Source of the DNA: an uncultured Flavobacteriales bacterium
GTDB lineage: Bacteria > Bacteroidota > Bacteroidia > Flavobacteriales_D > Parvicellaceae
Length of the DNA stretch: 64,000 bases
NCBI GenBank assembly: GCA_943787535.1
Contig: CALSMU010000013.1
Span: 80,529-144,528 of the forward strand
Direction: 5' to 3'
The first letter of the stretch is position 1. Each line of letters starts with the position of its first letter. The translations under genes were made by a program, and so were the position numbers. Below, one piece after another: positions 52,379-60,759 of this stretch. Under the pieces are notes generated by a model, which was not told the DNA's origin, made no database searches, and saw only the letters and a program-made list of their open reading frames with translations.

Positions 52379-54769
52379 TTATTTATTAATTTGAATCTTA
52401 GTAGTCGATTGAAAATTACTATTTGCTATGTGCAGCAAGTATATCCCTGAGCTAAGGGTAGATATATCAATCATATTTGACATGTTTGATACTCTTTTTG
52501 TTAAGATATTCTTTCCATTCAGGTCAGTTATAGTTAACTCAAATAATTCATTACTATTTAATGAAACATTCAACACATTTACTGCCGGATTAGGGTACAC
52601 TAGTACATCTAGATTATTATTTTCTTCGATTGATGTTAGATTCGGAAACAATACTCCATCAACTATGTGCACAATTCCATTAGATGATGTTATGTCTTCA
52701 TTGGTAACATTAGCATCATTGATCATCACTCCAGTTGTTATATCTACTATTACGTCTTGCCCATTTAATGTTGCTACAGGACCGTTAGTTAAGGATGTTG
52801 AAAGTACTTCGCTTCCGATAACATGGTAGAGTAAGATATATGCTAAATCTGGGGAAGCTAGCAAATCAGCTGCAGAAATGTTCATTGAAGCTAAAGCTGC
52901 TGTAAATGCCGCGTCTGTTGGCGCAAACACTGTCAATTCAGCGAAAGGGTTGGTAAGTGCAGGAAGCAGACGAGCTTCAACTACCGCTGCCACTAATGTT
53001 GTATGATCTGGACTGTCTATTGCAATGTCTGCTACTGTCTCGCCAGGCAGCACTACTCCGTCTAGGACATGTACCGCTCCATTGCCCGCTTGCACATTTG
53101 CAGCCGTTACTTGGGCTTGATTTACAAACACGTCTGCACCATCAATAGTAATTTTCAGCGTGTTTGTAGCATTCAAGGGTTCAGCTATCATACCGTTAGA
53201 AAGACCGGTTGACAGTACCTCCGCCCCTAAAACATGATACAATAAAATATCTGTTAAATCAGGTGAAGCCAATAAATCAGCTGCAGAAATGTTCATTGCA
53301 GACAAGGCTGCTGTAAATGCCGCGTCTGTTGGCGCAAACACTGTCAATTCAGCGAAAGGGTTGGTAAGTGCAGGAAGCAATCGAGCTTCAACCACCGCTG
53401 CCACAAGTGTAGTATGATCTGGGCTGTCTATTGCTATGTCTGCTACTGTTTCACCGGGCAGTACTACTCCGTCTAAAACATGCACTGCTCCATTATCCGC
53501 TTGCACATTTGCAGCTGTTACTTGTGCTTGATTTACAAATACGTCTGTACCGCTGATAGTAATTTTTAGCGTGTTTGTAACATTCAAGGGTTCAGCTAGC
53601 ATACCATTCGAAAGACTAGTTGACAGTACCTCCGCCCCTAAAACATGATACAACAAAATATCTGTTAAATCAGGTGAAGCCAATAAATCAGCTGCAGAAA
53701 TATTCATTGCAGACAAGGCTGCTGTAAATGCCGCGTCTGTTGGCGCAAAAACTGTCAATTCAGCGAAAGGGTTGGTAAGTGCGGGAAGCAATCGAGCTTC
53801 AACCACCGCTGCCACAAGTGTAGTATGATCTGGGCTGTCTATTGCTATGTCTGCTACTGTTTCACCGGGCAGTACTACTCCGTCTAAAACATGCACTGCT
53901 CCATTATCCGCTTGCACATTTGCAGCTGTTACTTGTGCTTGATTTACAAATACGTCTGTACCGCTGATAGTAATTTTTAGCGTGTTTGTAACATTCAAGG
54001 GTTCAGCTAGCATGCCATTCGAAAGACTAGTTGACAGTACCTCCGCCCCTAAAACATGATACAACAAAATATCTGTTAAATCAGGTGAAGCCAATAAATC
54101 AGCTGCAGAAATATTCATTGCAGACAAGGCTGCTGTAAATGCTGCATCTGTTGGCGCAAAAACTGTTAATTCAGAGTAGGGATTTGTTAGTGCAGGTAAT
54201 AAGCGTGCTTCAACTACAGCTGCTACCAGTGTAGTGTGATCTGGACTGTCTATTGCAATGTCAGCTACTGTCTCGTTATCTAAGAGAACAGAATTGATGG
54301 AGTGTACATATCCATTTGATCCCATCAAATCGGCTGCATTAACTTCCGCCTGGTTAGCAAAAACACTTGCTCCATCAGTGGTTAATTTTAATGTATTATC
54401 GTTGTGAAGTGGATTAACAATTTGTCCATTCGAAACAGCGGAGGATGGAACAGAGCCTGAAAGCACATGGTACTGCAGAATGTTTGATAAATCAGCTAAT
54501 CCCAAAACATCATTGATTCCGGATAAATTGAGATCAAGTATTAATTGTTCAAAAGCTGCGTTGTCAGGGGCGAAAACAGTGTACTGATCAGCATTGACAT
54601 CAAGTACTGTATTTAAACCCTCTTGGTCTAGAGCTGCTGTCAAATAGGTGTGATTCGGACTTCCAGCGATGACGTCATAGACCGTGGTTTGAGCAAACGC
54701 TAAACCGCTCGACATAATTACTGTCGAAGCTAGAAGTAACTGTTTAATTGATAATAATTGTTTTTTCAT
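52379..54769 (-). CDS. Secreted five-domain fasciclin (FAS1) protein with T9SS sorting domain
   Basis: A 796-residue exported adhesin-like protein: signal peptide (to about 26, GLAFAQ), then five FAS1 domains at about 28-165, 167-303, 304-440, 441-577 and 578-714. Each has the FAS1 marks TVFAPTDAAF and YHV with NGxVHVLDGVV. Domains 2-4 are nearly identical in both protein and DNA. The C-terminus (VLVYPNPAVNVLNVSL, SGIYLLHI, STTKIQINK) is a type A T9SS sorting domain. FAS1 domains mediate cell adhesion. Own promoter at 54806-54838. Confidence 0.93.
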   Translation of the reverse strand: MKKQLLSIKQLLLASTVIMSSGLAFAQTTVYDVIAGSPNHTYLTAALDQEGLNTVLDVNADQYTVFAPDNAAFEQLILDLNLSGINDVLGLADLSNILQYHVLSGSVPSSAVSNGQIVNPLHNDNTLKLTTDGASVFANQAEVNAADLMGSNGYVHSINSVLLDNETVADIAIDSPDHTTLVAAVVEARLLPALTNPYSELTVFAPTDAAFTAALSAMNISAADLLASPDLTDILLYHVLGAEVLSTSLSNGMLAEPLNVTNTLKITISGTDVFVNQAQVTAANVQADNGAVHVLDGVVLPGETVADIAIDSPDHTTLVAAVVEARLLPALTNPFAELTVFAPTDAAFTAALSAMNISAADLLASPDLTDILLYHVLGAEVLSTSLSNGMLAEPLNVTNTLKITISGTDVFVNQAQVTAANVQADNGAVHVLDGVVLPGETVADIAIDSPDHTTLVAAVVEARLLPALTNPFAELTVFAPTDAAFTAALSAMNISAADLLASPDLTDILLYHVLGAEVLSTGLSNGMIAEPLNATNTLKITIDGADVFVNQAQVTAANVQAGNGAVHVLDGVVLPGETVADIAIDSPDHTTLVAAVVEARLLPALTNPFAELTVFAPTDAAFTAALASMNISAADLLASPDLAYILLYHVIGSEVLSTSLTNGPVATLNGQDVIVDITTGVMINDANVTNEDITSSNGIVHIVDGVLFPNLTSIEENNNLDVLVYPNPAVNVLNVSLNSNELFELTITDLNGKNILTKRVSNMSNMIDISTLSSGIYLLHIANSNFQSTTKIQINK
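53039..54271 (-). repeat. Three near-identical 411-bp tandem repeats inside the FAS1 gene
   Basis: Units of 137 codons at 53861-54271, 53450-53860 and 53039-53449. The first two differ at few positions; the third has more changes (IDGAD for ISGTD, QAGNG for QADNG). A fourth, partly diverged unit follows at about 52628-53038. Recent duplication or gene conversion is likely, and unit number may vary or be mis-assembled. Confidence 0.92.
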
Positions 54770-54805
54770 TTTTCTTTTGTTTAATGTTTTTGATTAAATG
54801 TTGAA

Positions 54806-54838
54806 CAAAGGTAATTGATAATGTTTAAGAAAAGCAAA
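54806..54838 (-). promoter_or_regulatory. Promoter of the FAS1 gene
   Basis: On the minus strand TTTG (54838-54835), 21 bp, TACCTTTG (54813-54806), ending 36 bp before the start at 54769. Good match to the Bacteroidota consensus. Confidence 0.65.
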
Positions 54839-55000
54839 TAAAAGTTAAACAAAAGTTCATTATTTTTTTAAAAAGCCTATAAATAAAGTGTTTCAGGGAG
54901 GTGTTTCTTTTCAATTTAATTTGTCAATCACCTTTATATTGCATGTCCATTGTCTATTGTGTTGGAAATTTTCCTTCAACGCGGCTAAATACTTAGTTAA

Positions 55001-55031
55001 AAAGAATATCCAATGATTATAGATATTCTTT
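55001..55031. repeat. 10-bp inverted repeat upstream of the DbpA-like helicase gene
   Basis: AAAGAATATC - 11 bp - GATATTCTTT, perfect arms, centred 90 bp before the helicase start. It could be an operator or the hairpin of a terminator for an unseen transcript. AT-rich; function unknown. Confidence 0.45.
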
Positions 55032-55092
55032 CCTATCTGTTGGTTATTTTCTACAATAATTGCTTAGAACAGGGTATTTCATTTTAAGAAAC

Positions 55093-55100
55093 TACCTTTG
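55093..55100 (+). promoter_or_regulatory. -7 box before the DbpA-like helicase gene
   Basis: TACCTTTG fits TAnnTTTG and ends four bases before ATG 55105. It sets the start at 55105 rather than an in-frame codon 45 bases upstream. No -33 element at good spacing. Confidence 0.45.
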
Positions 55101-55104
55101 CATC

Positions 55105-56415
55105 ATGTTTAAAGGAATAAAAAGTCAACAAGCAATACTCTCTAAATTGGGAATAGAGAAATTAAATCCAATGCAATTAGAGGCGCAGGTGGCCATAGAG
55201 TCTATGGATAATATAATACTGCTTTCTCCAACAGGAACGGGTAAAACCTTGGCTTTTTTATTGCCTTTATTAAAAGAATTAGACATTAATTGTTTTGAAA
55301 TTCAAAACGTAATAATTGTTCCTTCCAGAGAATTGGCCATTCAAATTGAACAGGTATTTCGAGAAATGGGAACAGGATTCAAAGCAAACGCTGTTTACGG
55401 GGGTCGTTCTGGATCTAAAGATAGGTTAGACATAAAACATCGACCTGCTGTTCTGATTGGTACGCCTGGCAGAGTTGCAGACCACCTGAGAAGAGAAGCT
55501 TTTAAAACTACAGATATAAAAACATTGGTGTTAGATGAATTTGATAAATCGCTAGAAGTAGGATTTGAAAATGAAATGAGAGAAATCTTAGATTTGTTGC
55601 CGAGAGTGCACAAAAAGATATTGACTTCAGCAACACAAGGAGTTTCAATTCCTGGTTTTGTAGAATTGACGAAGCCCGTTACTCTAGATTATTTAGATGA
55701 GGAAATTTCTCAATTAGCGGTAAAGATGGTGATAGCTCCATCAAAAGATAAGCTAGATACACTTTTAGATTTGATAGCTCATCTTGAAAATCAAAATGGA
55801 ATCATCTTTTGCAATTTTAAAGATTCCATCCAGCGCGTAAGCGAATATTTATTAGAACACAATGTGTCTCATGGAACATTTTATGGAGGAATGGAACAAG
55901 GAGAAAGAGAAAGGGCATTGATTAAATTTAGAAACGGTACACACCAAATATTATTAGCAACAGATTTAGCAGCCCGGGGTATTGATGTTCCCGAAATTAA
56001 TTTTATTATTCATTATCACCTACCCAATAAGAGCGAAGAGTTTACACATCGTAATGGTCGAACAGCTCGGATGAATAGCCATGGCAGTGCATATGTGTTG
56101 CATTGTGCAGAAGAAACTTTACCAGATTTTGTAGGTAATTTACCCGTAGAACAATTAACGAAAAAACCACTTCAAGAACGAGCTGACTGGAGTACGTTGT
56201 TTATTTCTGGAGGTAGAAAAGATAAGATTTCAAAAGGCGATATCGCTGGTTTGTTTTTTAAACAGGGAAACCTTTCCAAAGGAGAGCTAGGTGTAATTGA
56301 GTTAAAAAATGATTGTGCTTTTGTTTCTGTTAAATCGAATGCCGTTGACGATCTTTTACCTAAGGTTAATAACACACGATTAAAGAAAAAGAAAGTCAGA
56401 ATTACTATAGCCTAA
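55105..56415 (+). CDS. DEAD-box RNA helicase with DbpA-type C-terminal RNA-binding domain
   Basis: A 436-residue helicase: Q-motif region near residues 15-27 (LGIEKLNPMQLEA), motif I SPTGTGKT (41-48), PSRELAIQ, motif II DEFD (144-147) in place of DEAD, SAT (175-177), and HRNGRTAR near 328. Residues about 370-436 form a DbpA/RRM-like domain (KISKGDIAGLFFKQGNLSKG, ending LKKKKVRITIA), which in E. coli DbpA binds hairpin 92 of 23S rRNA. A role in large-subunit assembly is likely. It is a single gene convergent with the S15-type hydrolase. Confidence 0.9.
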   Translation: MFKGIKSQQAILSKLGIEKLNPMQLEAQVAIESMDNIILLSPTGTGKTLAFLLPLLKELDINCFEIQNVIIVPSRELAIQIEQVFREMGTGFKANAVYGGRSGSKDRLDIKHRPAVLIGTPGRVADHLRREAFKTTDIKTLVLDEFDKSLEVGFENEMREILDLLPRVHKKILTSATQGVSIPGFVELTKPVTLDYLDEEISQLAVKMVIAPSKDKLDTLLDLIAHLENQNGIIFCNFKDSIQRVSEYLLEHNVSHGTFYGGMEQGERERALIKFRNGTHQILLATDLAARGIDVPEINFIIHYHLPNKSEEFTHRNGRTARMNSHGSAYVLHCAEETLPDFVGNLPVEQLTKKPLQERADWSTLFISGGRKDKISKGDIAGLFFKQGNLSKGELGVIELKNDCAFVSVKSNAVDDLLPKVNNTRLKKKKVRITIA

Positions 56416-56429
56416 TTTCAAAAAACACC

Positions 56430-58310
56430 TTAATTACCTAGTGCTGCGTTCAATGCTGCGGCTCCTCCAACTATCGGAAGAGTAATGTTAGTGTTGTCTA
56501 AATCGATTGTTAATTCTGTTCCTGGCGCTGGCCAAAGCGTAAACTCTTGGTCACTTGAGAAAATCATTAATCCAATTTGCTGTCCTGCTTTTACAACATG
56601 ATCATCTGGTTGTAAGTCGAAAGTCAATTCAACAAACTCACCAGGAGTTAGCGGTGAGCTTTCAGTAAGCGATTTACTATTTTGTGGGTCGGCCCAACCT
56701 CTTGTAATGATATTATCATATGTTTTGGCTTTACTATCGTCATTCCAAGGCAGTGATACTAGCCAAACTGATAAATTAGCGGCGGCTTTACTACTAGCAA
56801 CTTTTATTCGAATAGTTGATAATCCAGATAAATGAACATCTTGTGTAAGTGTTGGCGTAACAAACAATAATCGATTTGTTGAAGAATCAGCTTTCGCTAA
56901 ATCTTTACCAATAACCGTATGATTATCAACCAATTTTTGAATTCCTTCATTGATAGCTCCATCTTGATTCAATAAACCAATGGTTGAGCCATTACCATGT
57001 AAAAAAAGTGTGGTATTTTCTGCTGCTGGATTTGGATAATCAGCATATGAAGTAGGGGAGTCCATCTTATCTCCTTCGCGCACAATCCAAGATTTTGGGT
57101 CATTTTCTACACCATTTTCAATACCGTGTAAGTAATGCGTAAACCAACGGTTCATCATCTTCATAGGAGGTGGTCCACCATGTCCAAACTGGTGATAATA
57201 AATTTGTGTTGGAAGTCCCATTTCTTTTGCTTTCGCATAAATTCTATAACTATGTTCAGGCATTACATTCCAGTCATTAAAACCATGCGACATTAATAAG
57301 GCAGCTTTCATAGGTGCCATATCGTTGAGGTAATCTCTGCCCGCCCAAAAATCATTATAATCTCCTGTTTCTCGATCCATTCCGTTTTTCATTTCTGTAT
57401 CTCTTACAGTTTTATTGTTGTAAGCTCTCTTAGATTCTTCTCCACTGTGAATAAAGTCATACAAAACATCAACGTCTTCTCCCAGATAACCTCCAGGGGA
57501 ACGAACTAAGCCATTCGAACGGTAGTAATGGTAATAGGAAGTGTTGGGTGCAATTGGGATGATTGCTTCTAATCCTTCAACACCTGTCGTTGCCGCCGCT
57601 AATGGAAGTGTACCATTATAAGATGTTCCTGTCATTCCGACTTTTCCACTTGACCAATAAGCCGTTACTTCATCTGTTCCAGTTAATTCTTTATATCCTT
57701 TTGCTCTGCCGCAAAGCCAATCTATTACAGCCTTTGGGGCCAAAGTTTCGTTGTCTCCACCAACGGTAGGAGCTCCTTGAGAAAGACCTGTGCCAGGAGA
57801 ACAAGAATGAACCACAATATATCCTCTTGGAACCCATTTCAGTAGATGTGAATTTGAAATGATAGGTCGTTCACCGCGCCTAGTAACTTCTGCATGAACA
57901 CGTTCTTTAGCAGTTTCTCCTAATTCATGTTCTACATTCCACATACCACCTTCTACATCTTCTGCTATTCCCGCAAAATAAGGGCTAGTGACATAAATAA
58001 TAGGTAGTTTTAAGCTGTCAGTATCGGTTTGTTTGGGTCTTGTAACAGAAACGTGCATTCGGTCTAGTTTACCATCACCATCTGTATCGAAAGTTGTTTC
58101 TACAAACAAATCGTGTCGAATCCAATTGTCAAAACCACTAAATCCTGATACAACTTGTGCTTCTCCATTTTCAAAAACAGGAACCACTATTTCGATTTTC
58201 CCTTTCTTTTTGTTTTTCTTCTTTTTCTTTTTCTTTTGTGCAGAAACTTGTATTGAAAACAGAAATAACAATGCGGTTAAGAATATTGTGGTCTGTCGAA
58301 CTAATAGCAT
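56430..58310 (-). CDS. Exported CocE/Xaa-Pro dipeptidyl-peptidase (S15-like) hydrolase
   Basis: A 626-residue protein: signal peptide (to about residue 25, QVSAQ), a Lys-rich linker (QKKKKKKKNKKKGK), then an alpha/beta-hydrolase domain with a DTDGDGKLDR loop (75-84) and nucleophile Ser230 in GMTGTSYNGT; the Asp is in SHGFNDWNV and the His in YYHQFGHGG. The C-terminal jelly-roll domain ends the protein, as in X-Pro dipeptidyl-peptidases and cocaine esterase. It would act in the periplasm or outside on Pro-containing peptides or esters. Single gene; substrate inferred from family. Confidence 0.88.
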   Translation of the reverse strand: MLLVRQTTIFLTALLFLFSIQVSAQKKKKKKKNKKKGKIEIVVPVFENGEAQVVSGFSGFDNWIRHDLFVETTFDTDGDGKLDRMHVSVTRPKQTDTDSLKLPIIYVTSPYFAGIAEDVEGGMWNVEHELGETAKERVHAEVTRRGERPIISNSHLLKWVPRGYIVVHSCSPGTGLSQGAPTVGGDNETLAPKAVIDWLCGRAKGYKELTGTDEVTAYWSSGKVGMTGTSYNGTLPLAAATTGVEGLEAIIPIAPNTSYYHYYRSNGLVRSPGGYLGEDVDVLYDFIHSGEESKRAYNNKTVRDTEMKNGMDRETGDYNDFWAGRDYLNDMAPMKAALLMSHGFNDWNVMPEHSYRIYAKAKEMGLPTQIYYHQFGHGGPPPMKMMNRWFTHYLHGIENGVENDPKSWIVREGDKMDSPTSYADYPNPAAENTTLFLHGNGSTIGLLNQDGAINEGIQKLVDNHTVIGKDLAKADSSTNRLLFVTPTLTQDVHLSGLSTIRIKVASSKAAANLSVWLVSLPWNDDSKAKTYDNIITRGWADPQNSKSLTESSPLTPGEFVELTFDLQPDDHVVKAGQQIGLMIFSSDQEFTLWPAPGTELTIDLDNTNITLPIVGGAAALNAALGN

Positions 58311-58349
58311 AAGAGATTGATTTTAGATTACAAATATATCAACTCGTTT

Positions 58350-58525
58350 ATATATTCCACTTGAATAGTTGTGGAACTTCCGACTAAAGTTCATTGCCAA
58401 TCTTCTCCAAGCAAGGAGCGCAAGAATTGAAAGCTGTTTGAACGGACTGAGTTCTTTCAATTTAGCGACATTTGGATAAAAATGAAGATCATGAGCGAAG
58501 CCAGTTAGGCATGTGGACAATTTTC
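58350..58525. repeat. Structured intergenic element, possible dispersed repeat or ncRNA
   Basis: The 297-bp gap between the hydrolase and the MFS gene holds a segment less AT-rich than its surroundings with three hairpins: TTCCAC/GTGGAA (58355-58376), CTCC/GGAG (58405-58418) and AATTGAAAG/CTTTCAATT (58425-58462). A 65-codon open frame on the minus strand crosses it but looks non-coding. The look is of an intergenic repeat unit rather than a promoter. Copy number elsewhere cannot be seen from this window. Confidence 0.35.
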
Positions 58526-58607
58526 ACGTTACAGGAACGAAAAACAATCAAGAATAAAAGAGAAATAAAAATTCCGTATTTATTTAAACCTTAGCTTCGT
58601 CAGCGAA

Positions 58608-59813
58608 ATGGAAGCTCAGAAAAAACCAATAATGAAATTTAGAGAATTCGTTGCTTTAATGGCAATGATGATGTCTCTTACTGCGCTTTCGATAGACGCG
58701 ATGCTTCCTGCATTGCCTAAAATAGGAAATGACTTGGGAGTAACTGAGCCCAACGATAATCAGTTGATTATATCAATATTGTTTCTTGGTTTGGCAATAG
58801 GACAATTGTTTTATGGCCCATTATCGGATGCAATTGGACGCAAAAAAGCTGTGTACATAGGTCTGGTTTTCTTTTTTGCAGGTTGTTTAACCTCTATTTT
58901 TTCAGATAACCTATTTATAATGTTATTAGGTAGAGCGCTTCAAGGATTTGGATTATCTGGTACGCGGACTATTAGCGTTGCTATTATTAGAGATCGCTTT
59001 AAAGGGGACCAAATGGCCCAGGTAATGTCGTTTGTTATGGCTACGTTTATCATTGTTCCTACTATAGCACCATTTATGGGGCAAGGAATACTTTGGATAG
59101 CGCATTGGAGCTTTATATTTTGGACAATACTTGGATTAGGGTTGATATTGTTTGTTTGGTTTTCTACCAGACAACAAGAGACTTTAAAAAAGGAGAATCG
59201 AATAAAGTTCGAATTGAAGAAAATGCTTTTAGCAGCAAAAGAAGTCTTTACAACTCGAGCATCAATTGGATATACAATAGCAGCAGGGTTTATTTCTAGT
59301 GCTTTTGTAGGGTTCTTGAACTCATCCCAGCAAATTTTTCAAATACAATATGGATTGGGTGAGAAGTTTCCCTTGTTCTTTGCTATGATTGCATTGTCTG
59401 TAGGGTCTGCTTCATTTATTAATGGACAGATGGTTGTTAAACATGGTATGAAAAAAATGGTTAAATGGGCTTCAATTGGTGTTTGCTTGTTTTCTGTTAT
59501 TTTCTTAGGAGTAATATTTGGGTTTATACCTTCTCCACCGCTCGTTTTATTTATGTCTTACTTATGCGCTACCGTTTTTTGCACAGGAATACTCTTTGGT
59601 AATTTAAATTCATTAGCAATGGAACCATTAGGCCATATAGCTGGAATGGGTGCCGCAATTGTAGGTTCGGTATCTACATTTATTTCTGTACCGTTTGGAG
59701 TGTATATTGGACTATCATATAATGGAACGGTGGTGCCTTTAGTTATTGGGTTTGCTGTTTTTGGTGCATTAGCAACGCTGGTTGTTTTATTTTTTGGAAA
59801 AAGTTCCAAATAG
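58608..59813 (+). CDS. MFS multidrug efflux transporter, Bcr/CflA family
   Basis: A 401-residue inner-membrane protein with twelve hydrophobic segments. The Bcr/CflA marks are present: MMMSLTALSIDAMLPALPKI, GQLFYGPLSDAIGRKKAVYI (the MFS loop 2-3 motif) and LLGRALQGFGLSGTRTISVA with AIIRDRFKG. It exports drugs or metabolites with proton antiport; the compound is unknown. The start MEAQKKPIMKFREF is normal; an internal Met nine codons on is possible. The next gene starts 28 bp later on the same strand. Confidence 0.92.
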   Translation: MEAQKKPIMKFREFVALMAMMMSLTALSIDAMLPALPKIGNDLGVTEPNDNQLIISILFLGLAIGQLFYGPLSDAIGRKKAVYIGLVFFFAGCLTSIFSDNLFIMLLGRALQGFGLSGTRTISVAIIRDRFKGDQMAQVMSFVMATFIIVPTIAPFMGQGILWIAHWSFIFWTILGLGLILFVWFSTRQQETLKKENRIKFELKKMLLAAKEVFTTRASIGYTIAAGFISSAFVGFLNSSQQIFQIQYGLGEKFPLFFAMIALSVGSASFINGQMVVKHGMKKMVKWASIGVCLFSVIFLGVIFGFIPSPPLVLFMSYLCATVFCTGILFGNLNSLAMEPLGHIAGMGAAIVGSVSTFISVPFGVYIGLSYNGTVVPLVIGFAVFGALATLVVLFFGKSSK

Positions 59814-59841
59814 TATAACTTCGATTAAAATTAAATAAATT

Positions 59842-60759
59842 ATGGTACATGGCACTCACAACGCAGAAGCAGACGAGCGTAACAAGGATATAAAAATATT
59901 TATTAACGGAGAATTATTGCATCGGGATGATGCTAAGATTTCAGTTTTTGATAGTGGGTATTTAGTTGGAGATGGAGTTTGGGAAGCTCTGCGGTTGCAC
60001 AATGACAAATTGGTTTTTTTGGATTTACACCTGAAAAGAATGTGGGAAGCAGCTGCATCGGTGGGGATGACGTTGCCATTTTCAAAAGAGGAGTTAATCG
60101 ATAATATTTGGAAAACTGTTAAAGCAAACGACATGCATAACAATGTGCATGTAAGAACGATGGTTACTCGTGGTATAAAAAAAACGCCATCTCAGGACCC
60201 ACGTTTAACAATATCAGGGCCAAATGTTGTAATAATAGCGGAGCATAAAAAAGCTGCTCAACTTAGTCTGGATACTGGAATTATTTTGCATACATCAACC
60301 ATTAGAAGGGGTTCGCCTGATTATTTAGACCCAAGGTTAAACTGTCACAGTAAATTGCACGAAGTTCAAGCATTGATACAAGCAATAGAGGCTGGTGCGG
60401 ACGAAGCATTAATGCTGGATGCAAATGGGTTTGTTGCAACTTGTAATGCTACTAACTTTTTTATAACAAGAGGAAAAGAAGTTTGGACATCTACAGGCCA
60501 ATATTGTATGAATGGAATAACAAGAGCTAAGGTAATTGAAGCTTGCGAAAAGAATGGAATTGTTTGCCGTCAAAAGGATTTCTCATTATATGATGTTTAC
60601 GGAGCAGATGAAGCATTTGTGACAGGAACTTTTGGAGGTTTAACGCCAGTTACTAAAATTGACGGAAGAGTAATTGGAGAAGGAAAGAACGGAGAATTCA
60701 CAAAACAACTTCGAGAATTATACAATGAATTAATACATGAAGAAATTCTTAGTTCATGA
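59842..60759 (+). CDS. Class IV PLP aminotransferase (branched-chain / D-amino acid type)
   Basis: A 305-residue fold-type IV enzyme. The start motif is IFINGELLHRDDAKISVFD with GYLVGDGVWEALRL; the PLP lysine is Lys171 in RLNCHSKLHEVQ; later come ADEALMLDANGFVATCNATN and EAFVTGTFGGLTPVTKIDGR. Fold-type IV covers branched-chain aminotransferase, D-amino acid aminotransferase and aminodeoxychorismate lyase; this one looks like the ilvE/dat group. Its stop overlaps the start of the sulfotransferase-like gene (ATGA), so the two act together. Confidence 0.88.
   Translation: MVHGTHNAEADERNKDIKIFINGELLHRDDAKISVFDSGYLVGDGVWEALRLHNDKLVFLDLHLKRMWEAAASVGMTLPFSKEELIDNIWKTVKANDMHNNVHVRTMVTRGIKKTPSQDPRLTISGPNVVIIAEHKKAAQLSLDTGIILHTSTIRRGSPDYLDPRLNCHSKLHEVQALIQAIEAGADEALMLDANGFVATCNATNFFITRGKEVWTSTGQYCMNGITRAKVIEACEKNGIVCRQKDFSLYDVYGADEAFVTGTFGGLTPVTKIDGRVIGEGKNGEFTKQLRELYNELIHEEILSS

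Larger units (their letters stand above)
54770..55104. other. Intergenic stretch between the FAS1 and DbpA-like genes
   Basis: 335 bp, AT-rich, no open frame of note. It holds the FAS1 promoter (minus strand, 54838-54806), a 10-bp inverted repeat (55001-55031) and a -7 box for the helicase (55093-55100). Nothing else is recognisable. Confidence 0.7.

Noticed and set aside
53039-54271. Regular repeats that could suggest a CRISPR array or satellite DNA
   Set aside because: Units are 411 bp, contiguous, in frame and encode FAS1 domains; there are no spacers.
56430-58310. Poly-lysine run after the signal peptide of the S15-type hydrolase as a sign of frameshift
   Set aside because: The signal peptide and the catalytic domain lie in one frame on both sides, so the run is a linker.
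58323-58520. A 65-codon minus-strand frame in the gap before the MFS gene
   Set aside because: Composition is unlike a protein of this genome, it crosses three hairpins, and no promoter or partner is seen; treated as a non-coding element.
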